This document shows, in pieces, positions 9,203-18,168 of a DNA stretch of 64,000 nucleotides. The DNA comes from Brachyspira innocens ATCC 29796. Its GTDB lineage: Bacteria; Spirochaetota; Brachyspiria; Brachyspirales; Brachyspiraceae. Made by a program: the position numbers and the translations under genes. The stretch is taken from NCBI RefSeq assembly GCF_000384655.1, contig NZ_ARQI01000129.1, positions 1 through 64,000 on the forward strand, in the 5' to 3' direction. Each line of letters opens with the position of its first letter. The first letter of the stretch is position 1. The notes under the pieces were generated by a model. That model ran no database searches. It saw nothing but the letters and a program-made list of their open reading frames with translations, and was not told the DNA's origin.

Positions 9203-10203
9203 ATGAGTGAGAAAAAAATTGTATTATTAACATTACTAACAGTGCTATTAATATCATGTACTAATGGAGGTAAAGAGGAAGAGGTAAAAAAATAGCTAGA
9301 ATAAGAGTAGGATATATGCCAGATTTTTCAGGTACTTCTGCTCTGGCAATAGCCTTACAGAAAGGGTTTTTTGAAGAGGAAAATTTAGATGTCTCCTTAA
9401 TAAGATTTTTAGATGGTCCTTCTGAAATTGATGCTATGCTTTTAAATAATTTAGAATTTGCATATATTGGTCATGGAGCACATACTTTAGCTATTGAAGG
9501 AAAAGTTAATGTATTGTTCCCAAATAGTTTAAGTAAATCTGAACAAATTATTGTAAGAGCTGATTCTCAAATAAATACTGTTTCTGATTTAAGAGGTAAA
9601 ACAGTAGGTACTCAATTTGGAACTTCTTCAGAAATTCTTTTGAATTTGGCACTTAAAACTTTGGGAATAAACAGAAATGAATTAAATATTGTTAATATGG
9701 ACGGACCTACTATAGTATCTTCAATGTCAAATAAAACAATTGACGCTGCTGCTGTGCAGGCTCCTTACACTTTTAACATATTAAAAAATCTTGGAAATGA
9801 AGCAAAAACTATTGCCAATACAATTGATTATTCTGATGCTGGTGCTTTTCCAAGCAGCTGGATAGTTACACCTGAATATCAGACTAATAATCCAGACATA
9901 GTTAATAGATTTTCAAGGGCAATACTTAAAGCTATGAATTATAGAACTGCAAATATGAATGAAGCTGTTGAAATAGTGGCAAAACAAAATAACACTGATA
10001 CTGATGCTGTAAATTTAGAAAAAGAAACAGCTGTATGGCTTTCTGGAGATGATATAAAAAATGCATATCTTGACGGCACAGCTTCAAAATGGTACAAATC
10101 GCAGCAAAATATATTTATTTATACAAAAGCTATTACAAATTCTGTTGATATTAATAACTATGTACAAATAAAATATATGAATGATAATATATTTAATAAA
10201 TAG
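9203..10203 (+). pseudogene. Second SsuA/THI5-type binding lipoprotein, frameshifted in an A7 tract
   Basis: ATG 9203 opens a lipoprotein signal (MSEKKIVLLTLLTVLLISC) that stops at TAG 9293-9295 after 30 codons, directly after seven A (9286-9292). The other frame carries the mature domain, IARIRVGYMPDFSGTSALAIALQKGFF onward, to 10203. One extra A joins them into a protein of about 333 residues. It is a close paralogue of the preceding gene (shared PSSWIVTPEYQ, NPDIVNRF, VQIKYMND blocks), so it arose by tandem duplication. As given, the mature part can start only at ATG 9316, inside the first beta strand and without export signal, and would be non-functional unless slippage occurs. Confidence 0.8.
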
Positions 10204-10228
10204 TTATTATTTAAGTATTATAAATATT

Positions 10229-10261
10229 AAGCGGTGTGTATTCTTTATGCATCGCTTTTTT
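10229..10261 (+). terminator. Rho-independent terminator after binding protein 2
   Basis: Stem aagcggtg / catcgctt (one G-U pair) followed by tttttt, 26 bases after the stop codon. Confidence 0.75.
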
Positions 10262-10295
10262 AATCATTTATTATAGGATTATAAGAAATAAATAA

Positions 10296-11489
10296 ATGAA
10301 AAGATTAAAAGTTAAAAATTTAAAAGAGCAAAACTATATTGATATAGTTAAACTCTTAAAAATTGGAAATTATTCCAGAGCTGATTTAGCTTATAATTTG
10401 GAATTGAGCAAAGCAAGTATATCCGTACTTGTAGAAGATTTAATTAATATTGGTATAGTATATGAAAAATGCGGAGGACAGTCATCTTCTCTTGGCGGGA
10501 AAAAACCTATATTACTCGATATTAATAAAAATATTGGATATTTTTTAGCTGTACATTTTAGAAGAGAGTTATGTCATATTGCAATAGTAAATTTAGAAAA
10601 TGAAATTATATATGAACATAAAATGGAAGTTGTAATAAACAAAGATTATAAAATAACTTTTAATCCAATAATAAAAAAAATTAAAGATATTATATCAAAG
10701 CATAAAGAAAAAAGAATATTCTCTCTGGGTATTTCAGTACCGGGTAAAACAGGGAAAAAAAATAATTTGCTTATAGACTGTATGGGAATACCAGAATGGA
10801 AAAACATACCTCTCAAAGAATATATAGAAAAAAATATCAATATAGATGTTATAATAGACAGATATGCATGTGCTATGCTTACATATAATATACTTGAAGA
10901 GATGAAAAAATATATGCCTATACAAACTTCTTCGGTATATATTTACCTTAGTAATTGGCTTGGAGTATCCGTTTCAAATAATGGAAAAATTTTATACGGT
11001 ACGCATGATACAGCTGCCAACTACTCGCATACAATAGTAACAGATTCAAATTATATATGCTCATGCGGGAAAAAAGGATGCTGGGAATCTGTAGCTAGTA
11101 TAAAAGCATTTATGAAAGAACTTCAAAACAAAAGTGATAAATATAAAGATTTAACATTTGATGACATTATAAAAAATTATAAAAATGATGATATAGTTAT
11201 AGATACATATAAAAACTTTTTAGCTTATTGGGTTTCTATAGGAATATACAATATAGTTAATACTTTTGACCCAGAGATAATATTTATAGGCGGAGAAATG
11301 ATTTATCTGGGTAATGATTTTATTAATGAAATAAAAAATAATATAAAAAATAAATTTAATTCATACGACTTTCTTACAGAAATCAAAATAGTCGAAAACT
11401 TCAAAGAAATTGAAATACATGCAGCGGCAGCGATAGCTATATATGATTTTTATAATAACAGTTTATACAAATATCTTTCAGCTAAGTAG
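10296..11489 (+). CDS. ROK family transcriptional regulator
   Basis: The 397 residues combine an N-terminal winged helix-turn-helix (about 12-60, ADLAYNLELSKASISVLVEDLINIGIV) with a ROK sugar-kinase-like domain. The ROK zinc motif CSCGKKGCWESVAS is at about residue 252-265. The nucleotide loop, normally D-x-G-G-T, is poorly preserved, as in regulators without kinase activity (XylR/NagC/Mlc type). An upstream terminator separates it from the ABC genes, but it is adjacent and co-directional. It is the likely local regulator of the transporter and Asp-box genes, which hints at a sugar or sugar-derivative ligand. Confidence 0.85.
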   Translation: MKRLKVKNLKEQNYIDIVKLLKIGNYSRADLAYNLELSKASISVLVEDLINIGIVYEKCGGQSSSLGGKKPILLDINKNIGYFLAVHFRRELCHIAIVNLENEIIYEHKMEVVINKDYKITFNPIIKKIKDIISKHKEKRIFSLGISVPGKTGKKNNLLIDCMGIPEWKNIPLKEYIEKNINIDVIIDRYACAMLTYNILEEMKKYMPIQTSSVYIYLSNWLGVSVSNNGKILYGTHDTAANYSHTIVTDSNYICSCGKKGCWESVASIKAFMKELQNKSDKYKDLTFDDIIKNYKNDDIVIDTYKNFLAYWVSIGIYNIVNTFDPEIIFIGGEMIYLGNDFINEIKNNIKNKFNSYDFLTEIKIVENFKEIEIHAAAAIAIYDFYNNSLYKYLSAK

Positions 11490-12407
11490 AATAATATTAA
11501 TCTGCGGATTAAAAGCATAATGCTGCTCTATTTTTTTTCTAGTATCTTCTATTAAATTAATAACATCTTCAGCTTTGCTAGGTTCTGCATCTTCTTTATA
11601 TAAATGCTCATTAACAATATAATTTGGAAATCTTTTATGCCATCTCATAGCACCAAATTTCATATCAAGTCCGCCTACACGCTCTACCATTTCATAGGCT
11701 TTAATATCATGAGAATCCTCAAAAACAGGTCCTATATTTGCCTCCATTGGTGCAACAGATCCTCTTATATATCTAAACCAATCTATTCTGTTATCAATAC
11801 TTTCTGGCAAATCATTATCCAATTTGAACACTGCTGATAATATTACTATGAATTTTCTTTCGTCTTCAGTTAAATTCAAATATTCATCTTTGCTTAATTC
11901 TAATACAGAGCAGTCTTTTTTATTAAAGATTTTTACTGATTCCAAAAATTTCAATAATGATATTCCAAAAGATTCTAATTTATCATAAATAGCAGCCCCT
12001 ATTCTAGTATTAACTAAAGCTACAAACTCTAATCCAGATAAATTTCTAATTCTGGCTTCATGAGAAAGCCTTTCTAAAATAGCAGAACTATTAGATTTTA
12101 AAATTCCGTCTTCTAAAAACTCAAAAGTCTCAAACTCCCCTTCTAACGATACTATTATTCCATTATATCCATTATCAGAAACAATTACTTTGCTAGTATC
12201 TCCAATAACAAAATAATCTATTTTTTTATTATATAGGAAATTTGCTATATCCAAAAAATCCTCTATCTTTTTTGCAACTATATACAAATCAATATTTCCG
12301 CCAACATTAAAACTGCTGAATTTACTAAAAGGCTGATTTTTATAATATTCTATATTTTTTTCTTCGAGAAAACTCTCAACTATCTTGTAACTGTCTTGCA
12401 TAGTCAT
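11478..12407 (-). CDS. MurB-like protein with degenerate active site
   Basis: The 309-residue frame aligns along its length with short-type MurB (UDP-N-acetylenolpyruvoylglucosamine reductase): FSSFNVGGNIDLYIVAKK, SGLEF, GLDMKFGAMRWHKRFPNYIVN and a final VINLIEDTRKKIEQHYAF. Yet each key motif is altered: the FAD loop G-x-G-S-N-L is GDTSKVI; G-I-P-G-[TS]-V-G-G-A-x-x-x-N-A-G is LVNTRIGAAIYDKLESFG; the G-Y-R-x-S-x-F block is replaced by NLTEDERKFIV; the A-G-S-x-F-K-[NR]-P block carrying the catalytic Ser/Cys is NIGPVFEDS; and the C-terminal E-P-E-[VI] Glu is FNPQI. It probably lacks reductase activity. It is the last gene of the mur operon and overlaps murC by 32 bases; GAGGG precedes its ATG. 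Confidence 0.65.
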   Translation of the reverse strand: MTMQDSYKIVESFLEEKNIEYYKNQPFSKFSSFNVGGNIDLYIVAKKIEDFLDIANFLYNKKIDYFVIGDTSKVIVSDNGYNGIIVSLEGEFETFEFLEDGILKSNSSAILERLSHEARIRNLSGLEFVALVNTRIGAAIYDKLESFGISLLKFLESVKIFNKKDCSVLELSKDEYLNLTEDERKFIVILSAVFKLDNDLPESIDNRIDWFRYIRGSVAPMEANIGPVFEDSHDIKAYEMVERVGGLDMKFGAMRWHKRFPNYIVNEHLYKEDAEPSKAEDVINLIEDTRKKIEQHYAFNPQINIILLS

Positions 12408-13764
12408 TGCTAACCCTCACTATATTACCAGCTCCTAACGTTATTATTATATCACCATCTTTTTTTATACTCTCTAACACTGGCAATACTTCATCTATAT
12501 TTTTTATATATCTTACATTCTTATTTTGTTTTTTTACTATATCACATATAATCTCACCATTAACCCCAGCAATAGGAGCTTCTCCTGCAGCATAAATATC
12601 AGTAATAATTACCTCATCAGCATCATTAAAAGCATATTCAAAATCATTTACAAGCAATTCGGTTCTGCTGTATCTATGAGGCTGAAATACTGCTATTATA
12701 CGCCTATTTTTATATCCGTCTTTAACCGATGACAATGTAGCTTTTATCTCTGTTGGGTGATGGGCATAATCATCAAATAATGTTATCTCTTTATCATACA
12801 GTTTATTTAATCTTCTGCCTACGCCTTCAAAAGTTTTAAGACCTTCTTTTATATCAGGAACATCTATTCCTAAATGATAAGCAACACCTATAGAAGCTAA
12901 AGAGTTTAATACATTATGTATTCCAATAAGCGGCACAGAAAACTCTCCCAAACACTCTTTATTATGATATGCTATAAAATACGTAATAGGAGCTTCTACT
13001 CTAATAGAATCTTTATCCACATAAAAATCATATGATTTATCAAAACCATAAGAATAATATTTTTTATTGGCACTTTTAGATAAATCCCTTACAACATCAT
13101 TCTCAAAACATAAAAATGAACAGCCGTAAAAAGGAACTTTATTAATAAACTCTAAAAAAGCAACCCTTAAAGCCTCAACATTTCCGTAATAATCCAAATG
13201 ATCATTATCTATATTAGTTACAACATTAATAACAGGAGAAAGCCTCAAAAAACTTCCATCACTTTCATCAGCCTCACATACCATATACTCACTGCTTAAA
13301 TCATTACAAGCAGCATTACTTTTCAAATTAAAATGATTTCCGCCTATAATACAAACTGGATTAAGTCCTGCATGCATCATTATCTGACTTATAAGCGAAG
13401 TTGTAGTGGTTTTGCCATGAGAGCCTGATATTGCTATGCCGTATCTCAAACGCATAAGCTCTGCAAGCATCTCCCCTCTCGATATAACTGTTATCTTTTT
13501 TGCCTTTGCTGCAACTATTTCTTCATTTGCAGGACTTATAGCTGATGAAGTTACAACTGCTGTAATATCATCTTCTATATTAGAAGCATGATGACCATAA
13601 TATACTTTTATACCAGATTTTTCTAAAGATTCAGTTTTTGCTGTTTTTGCCAAATCACTTCCAGTTATAGTAAAACCAATAGCATTTAATACACTTGCTA
13701 TTGCACTCATTCCTATTCCGCCTATTCCTATAAAATGTATCTTTTCTTTTCTTTTTGTAAACAT
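12376..13764 (-). CDS. murC: UDP-N-acetylmuramate--L-alanine ligase MurC
   Basis: The 462 residues are full length for MurC, which adds L-alanine to UDP-MurNAc in the cytoplasm. The Rossmann start IHFIGIGGIGMSAIA (9-23), the ATP loop GSHGKTTTTSLI (about 113-124) and the metal-site EADESDGSF (about 163-171) are all intact, as is DDYAHHPTEI (about 307), a hallmark of MurC. It follows murG and precedes the MurB-like gene on the same strand. Confidence 0.95.
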   Translation of the reverse strand: MFTKRKEKIHFIGIGGIGMSAIASVLNAIGFTITGSDLAKTAKTESLEKSGIKVYYGHHASNIEDDITAVVTSSAISPANEEIVAAKAKKITVISRGEMLAELMRLRYGIAISGSHGKTTTTSLISQIMMHAGLNPVCIIGGNHFNLKSNAACNDLSSEYMVCEADESDGSFLRLSPVINVVTNIDNDHLDYYGNVEALRVAFLEFINKVPFYGCSFLCFENDVVRDLSKSANKKYYSYGFDKSYDFYVDKDSIRVEAPITYFIAYHNKECLGEFSVPLIGIHNVLNSLASIGVAYHLGIDVPDIKEGLKTFEGVGRRLNKLYDKEITLFDDYAHHPTEIKATLSSVKDGYKNRRIIAVFQPHRYSRTELLVNDFEYAFNDADEVIITDIYAAGEAPIAGVNGEIICDIVKKQNKNVRYIKNIDEVLPVLESIKKDGDIIITLGAGNIVRVSNDYARQLQDS

Positions 13765-13829
13765 TATGTAAGTTAATCCTTTAATATTAAATCAAAAAAT
13801 TCAATTATTATAAAAACCAATCAATTATT

Positions 13830-14903
13830 TTATTTATTTTTTAAATTACTCATTATATCATCTACTATTGAAGATACAGCCCTTGAACTCCAACTGCTTC
13901 TAATTTTTTCACGCATAGCTTTTAATCTTTCATCATTATTTAAATTATTTATAACAACACTTTCTAACTTTTCTTTATCTAAATCAGATTCCTCTATTAA
14001 ATAAGCCATATCTTTATTAAGCAAATCCAAAGCATTAAAATACTGATGATTATCTGTTGCATATGGAAAAGGTACAAGCAAAGAAGGTACATTAACCGCC
14101 AATATCTCACTTATAGAACTGCTTCCAGCCCTAGATATAACAAAATCAGCCGCATGAAGTAAAGTTGCCATATCTTTATAATAGCTATGCACAAAAACAT
14201 TATCAAATTTAGCATTATTCACTTTTTCTATTATTTCAGAAGCCCATTTATGACCAGCAAGCCATTCTATACGTACATTTTTTACTTTATCTTTAATATC
14301 TTTTATACACTCAAAAAATAGTTCATTTAATTTTAATGCTCCCTGAGAACCGCCCATCACAACTAAAAGTTTATCATCATTAGATAATTTCATAACTGTT
14401 CTAGCACCCTCTCTATTAACTACAAAAAAGTCATTTCTTACAGGGTTTCCAAAAACTTTTCCTTTAGGCATAAACTCTAAAGTCTTTGAAAAAGTTAAAT
14501 AAGTTTGTTTTGCATATTTGTAGAATATTCTATTAACTTTACCCGGTATAGAGTTCTGCTCGCATAAAAATATAGGTATATTATTCCATTTAGCCACATA
14601 CAGCATAGGAAGAGATACAAACCCACCCATTCCTATTATACAATCGGGTTTATGTTTTTTAATAATTTTTAATGACTTCATCAAAGCAGGTATAAATTTT
14701 AATATAAATAATATTTTTTTCCAAAAATTACCAGGAGGATTAATATTAATAGTATTAAAATCATAATTATGTGGTATAAGATGATAGTCTTTTTGAGCAA
14801 CTACAAGTCTAGGTTTGTGTCCCTGATGTTTCACATAATCATATATTGAAATAGCAGGTGTTATATGTCCTGCTGTACCTCCTCCGCATAAAATAATATT
14901 CAT
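13830..14903 (-). CDS. murG: UDP-GlcNAc--lipid I transferase MurG
   Basis: The 357 residues match MurG, which makes lipid II at the inner face of the membrane. The glycine-rich donor motif GGGTAGHITPA lies at 7-17, a second loop MGGSQGALKLNE near 188 and the GT-B C-terminal SRAGSSSISEILAVNVPSLLVPFPYATDNHQ near 258. Its start overlaps the ftsW stop by four bases, indicating translational coupling. Confidence 0.95.
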   Translation of the reverse strand: MNIILCGGGTAGHITPAISIYDYVKHQGHKPRLVVAQKDYHLIPHNYDFNTININPPGNFWKKILFILKFIPALMKSLKIIKKHKPDCIIGMGGFVSLPMLYVAKWNNIPIFLCEQNSIPGKVNRIFYKYAKQTYLTFSKTLEFMPKGKVFGNPVRNDFFVVNREGARTVMKLSNDDKLLVVMGGSQGALKLNELFFECIKDIKDKVKNVRIEWLAGHKWASEIIEKVNNAKFDNVFVHSYYKDMATLLHAADFVISRAGSSSISEILAVNVPSLLVPFPYATDNHQYFNALDLLNKDMAYLIEESDLDKEKLESVVINNLNNDERLKAMREKIRSSWSSRAVSSIVDDIMSNLKNK

Positions 14904-15994
14904 TTTTCACTCCTTTGAGTTATTTTTAAAAGTATAGCAACCATTATCATATTGATAACTAAAGCATTTCTTCCATAACTAATAATAGGAAGCGGCATTC
15001 CAGTAGTAGGTATCATAAGAGTTGCAACCATTATATTTAAATATGCCTGAACACTTATAAACATAGTTATAGCAAATGAAAGATTTTTTAAAAACAGATC
15101 ATTTGTCCGCGATGATATAATAAAACCTCTTATAGTAAATGATAAAAACAAAAGAAGTATTATTAAATTACCTACCAAACCATATCTTTGAGACACTGAA
15201 GCATATATAAAGTCAGTTAATGCTGCAGGCAAATGAGTGCTTACATCTCTTATTTCTTCATCAGGTATGCCAGTAATTCCTCCATAATTAAATGCCAATT
15301 TTGCCCTTCTAATTTGATAAATATCCTCTTCCGACTGAGACTGTGGGTCAAGATATGAATTAACTCTGCTTCTCATATACGGTATATTAAATATAAATAA
15401 AGCAAATAGTATTGCAAGAAGCAATGCCGAAAAAAGTAAAGATTTAAAAGGTATACCGCCGTAAAAAAATATTGAAAAGCCAACCATAGCAAATAATAAT
15501 GCTGTTCCAGAATCAGGCTCTATAAGTATAAGTCCGGATACCAAACATAAAATAAGAAGCGGAGGAAAAAGCCCCTTTTTTATATCAAATAATTTCTCGC
15601 CTTTTTTACTAAGTACACTTGCAAAATATATACTGCATGTCACCTTTGCTATTTCAGAAGGCTGTATAGTAATTCCAGAAGGAAGTAAAAGCCATCTTTT
15701 AGCATAACTTCCAGCCACTGTTATACCAAATAAATATACCCATACTAAAAGAAGCAATGTAAAAAGTAAAAGAAAAGGCACCATCTTATCTAAAAATCCA
15801 AAAAAATCTGGGAGAATAAGAACTACTAAAGTACCTAATAACATTATAGATAATAATTTTAAATGATTATTAAAATATCCGCCATTAGGCTCATGTATAG
15901 TTTGAGCACCATATATAGCTACTAAACCAGCCACAAGTAAGGCTATATATATAATCAATAAATATCTGTCCGGCATTAATTTTCTTTTTATCAT
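14900..15994 (-). CDS. ftsW: FtsW/RodA/SpoVE family peptidoglycan polymerase
   Basis: SEDS-family membrane protein with about ten helices. Signature stretches are GITIQPSEIAKV near residue 112, LIEPDSGTALL near 154 and MIPTTGMPLPIISYGRNAL near the end (FtsW consensus L-P-F-I-S-Y-G-G-S). SEDS proteins polymerise lipid II glycan strands; adjacency to murG and murC favours FtsW over RodA. The frame is open to TTG 16015, but I prefer ATG 15994 (364 residues), which begins MIKRKLMPDRYLL. Confidence 0.88.
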   Translation of the reverse strand: MIKRKLMPDRYLLIIYIALLVAGLVAIYGAQTIHEPNGGYFNNHLKLLSIMLLGTLVVLILPDFFGFLDKMVPFLLLFTLLLLVWVYLFGITVAGSYAKRWLLLPSGITIQPSEIAKVTCSIYFASVLSKKGEKLFDIKKGLFPPLLILCLVSGLILIEPDSGTALLFAMVGFSIFFYGGIPFKSLLFSALLLAILFALFIFNIPYMRSRVNSYLDPQSQSEEDIYQIRRAKLAFNYGGITGIPDEEIRDVSTHLPAALTDFIYASVSQRYGLVGNLIILLLFLSFTIRGFIISSRTNDLFLKNLSFAITMFISVQAYLNIMVATLMIPTTGMPLPIISYGRNALVINMIMVAILLKITQRSEK

Positions 15995-16021
15995 ATTAAA
16001 ATAAACACTCTTCAAATTATT

Positions 16022-16906
16022 CTATAATATTTTATAAGCTAATGACATTTTAAGCTCTATAAAAGTCTCATTATTATAATAAGGAAGTCCTACATGAAGA
16101 CCAGCTGAAGCTCCTATATTGAATAATAATCTCTCTTTCAAAAATTTAAAATTGACAATAGCTGCTATTCCTAATTTATGCGATAAATGTTTAGAATTAA
16201 TCAAATAAGTAAGTCCGTAATATCCGCCTATATAAAATAAACTAATTCTTCCTAAAAGAAAAAAATCATTAATAAGTTCAAACTCGCTTTTTTTATGAAG
16301 TATAGAAGTTCTAGGGTCATAATAGTATTCTTTATCTCCAACATTAACATATGAAATATTTAAATTATTTATCAAAACAAAATTATTAAAATTAAATATA
16401 AAGTAAGGAGAAACATTTATTATATAGCCAAAAGCACTGCCTTTCTTCATAGCATAAAGTTCATCAAAAGAATAGCTTACATCTTTACTGTCGAAACCAG
16501 CATATCCAAAGTTCATTATATTAAACATAAAATCAGCATATCCGCTTATTCTCACACCCAAAAACGAAAGCGGCCTAATATCAGCAAATACTCCTACCAT
16601 ATCCGAAGATAAAGAAAAGTTATTTTCTATACCAAAATCTGCTTTAGTACCTTTGAATAAAAAATTAGTAGCATCTTTATACATATACAATCTATAGTAT
16701 AATCTGGTTTCTAAATTAAATTTTATATAATTAAATCCTCCTAAAGCAGTTTGTTCTATAAAAAGTTCATTACTATAAATACCAGTGTTTGTATTTAATG
16801 ATAATTTTCTCTCATACATATCCATATTAAAAAGAGTATTTATATCAGCAAAAACAAGGCTTGGATATAAACAAATCATTACTATAATAATATTTATCTT
16901 TTTCAT
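16022..16906 (-). CDS. Exported protein, probably outer-membrane beta-barrel type
   Basis: The 294 residues start with a Sec signal peptide (MKKINIIIVMICLYPSLVFA, cleavage after V-F-A). The mature part alternates short aromatic-rich strands (FNLETRLYYRLYMY, YINVSPYFIFNFNNFVLINN, LLGRISLFYIGGYYGLTYLI) and ends with ELKMSLAYKIL, a pattern of outer-membrane barrels. I recognise no family. It is the first gene of the run that continues into ftsW-murG-murC, with a 6- to 27-base gap to ftsW. Confidence 0.55.
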   Translation of the reverse strand: MKKINIIIVMICLYPSLVFADINTLFNMDMYERKLSLNTNTGIYSNELFIEQTALGGFNYIKFNLETRLYYRLYMYKDATNFLFKGTKADFGIENNFSLSSDMVGVFADIRPLSFLGVRISGYADFMFNIMNFGYAGFDSKDVSYSFDELYAMKKGSAFGYIINVSPYFIFNFNNFVLINNLNISYVNVGDKEYYYDPRTSILHKKSEFELINDFFLLGRISLFYIGGYYGLTYLINSKHLSHKLGIAAIVNFKFLKERLLFNIGASAGLHVGLPYYNNETFIELKMSLAYKIL

Positions 16907-16940
16907 TTAAATCTTTAATATCCAATACAAACTTTTTAAT

Positions 16941-16968
16941 ATGATACTTTATAAAACAAAAAAATCAA
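16941..16968 (-). promoter_or_regulatory. Promoter of the cell-wall operon
   Basis: Minus-strand TTGATT (16963-16968), 16-base spacer, TATCAT (16941-16946), about 35 bases before the start of the exported-protein gene. Confidence 0.45.
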
Positions 16969-17054
16969 GATTATATGTATTAAAAATATATTGAAAAAAA
17001 ATATATATATGTTAATATTAATTTAAGGCTGTATCTTATTTTAAGGTATTTTTA

Positions 17055-18083
17055 ATGTATAGAAGTATTATCAAATCCATAATGGAAAATCGTATTGGAG
17101 TGATAAAAAAAGACTCTAATCTATTAGAGTTAGTATCTATTGCATCTAAATCTTCTAATAAAATACTTGCCGTTGTAAATGATTCTGATAAAATTGTAGG
17201 TGTTATAAATTGCGATAATATTTTAATAAATGTTATCAAAGATATCTCAAAAAAAAGTTCTAAAAATGCTGTAATCAATAAAGAAGTATCTGATTTTATG
17301 AATAAGAATCTTATAATAGCACATCCTGAAGATGATATACTTATGACTTTTGATATTATGAAAAATAATAAAATAGATTATTTAGTCATCATAAACTCAG
17401 ACAATTATCCTATAGGTATTGTAAATATTTACGATTTATTTGAAAATGTAATAAAAATCAAAATGCGTAATATGAGTTTCAGTGTAAATGAAATCGAAAA
17501 AAAATATTCCATAGAAAAAGACAAAGTTATAAAAAAACTTATGAAAGAAATAGATACTCTTCATGCACAGTCTACAATAGATCCGCTGACAGGACTTTTT
17601 AATGTACGTTATTTTAATAAAATAATAGAAGAAGAAGTTGACAGAGCAAAAAGATACAAATACAGCATTTCTATAATATTTATGGATTTGGATCATTTCA
17701 AAGATATTAATGATATATACGGACATGACTGCGGAAATGTAGTTCTTCATGAAATTGGTAAACTTTTAAGCAATGCTTCTGATAATAATGTTCATATGCT
17801 GAGAAAAAGTGATATTGCTATACGTTACGGTGGTGAAGAGTTTATAGTAATATGCCCTAATACCAAAAAAGAACAAGCCTACATAGTAGCTGAAAGAATA
17901 CGTAAAACTGTAGAAAAAAAGAGATTTAATTATGAATCTACTATAATAAATGTTACAGTGAGTGTAGGAATAGCTGAGCATAAGGGTACATCGAAAAAGC
18001 CTATAGCTGACACCATAAAAAATGCTGACTCGGCTATGTATGAAGCTAAACATCTTGGAAGAAATAAGGTTATAATGCATTAA
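17055..18083 (+). CDS. CBS-domain diguanylate cyclase (GGDEF)
   Basis: The 342 residues carry two CBS motifs in the first ~130 residues (SILMENRIGVIKKDSNLLELVSIAS..., SDFMNKNLIIAHPEDDILMTFDIM), a coiled linker, and a GGDEF domain from about 170: DPLTGLFNVRYFN, FMDLDHFKDINDIYGHDCGN, the active-site RYGGEEF near 257-263 and a C-terminal NADSAMYEAKHLGRNKV. The G-G-E-E-F form is catalytically competent, so it should make cyclic di-GMP. CBS pairs bind adenine nucleotides, suggesting control by energy state. No transmembrane segment, so it is cytoplasmic. It is divergent from the cell-wall operon. Confidence 0.92.
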   Translation: MYRSIIKSIMENRIGVIKKDSNLLELVSIASKSSNKILAVVNDSDKIVGVINCDNILINVIKDISKKSSKNAVINKEVSDFMNKNLIIAHPEDDILMTFDIMKNNKIDYLVIINSDNYPIGIVNIYDLFENVIKIKMRNMSFSVNEIEKKYSIEKDKVIKKLMKEIDTLHAQSTIDPLTGLFNVRYFNKIIEEEVDRAKRYKYSISIIFMDLDHFKDINDIYGHDCGNVVLHEIGKLLSNASDNNVHMLRKSDIAIRYGGEEFIVICPNTKKEQAYIVAERIRKTVEKKRFNYESTIINVTVSVGIAEHKGTSKKPIADTIKNADSAMYEAKHLGRNKVIMH

Positions 18084-18168
18084 TTTATATAAAAGTCAAT
18101 TCACTAATTCAATTCTTAATCTTTTCACATTTTTTAAATATTAATAATATAATAATTAATCTAAGTAT

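Noticed and set aside
17436-18080. Minus-strand reading frames of about 104 codons opposite the GGDEF gene
   Set aside because: They are antisense shadows of a strongly supported gene, rich in Phe/Tyr/Ile as expected from reversed AT-rich codons, and lack ribosome sites.
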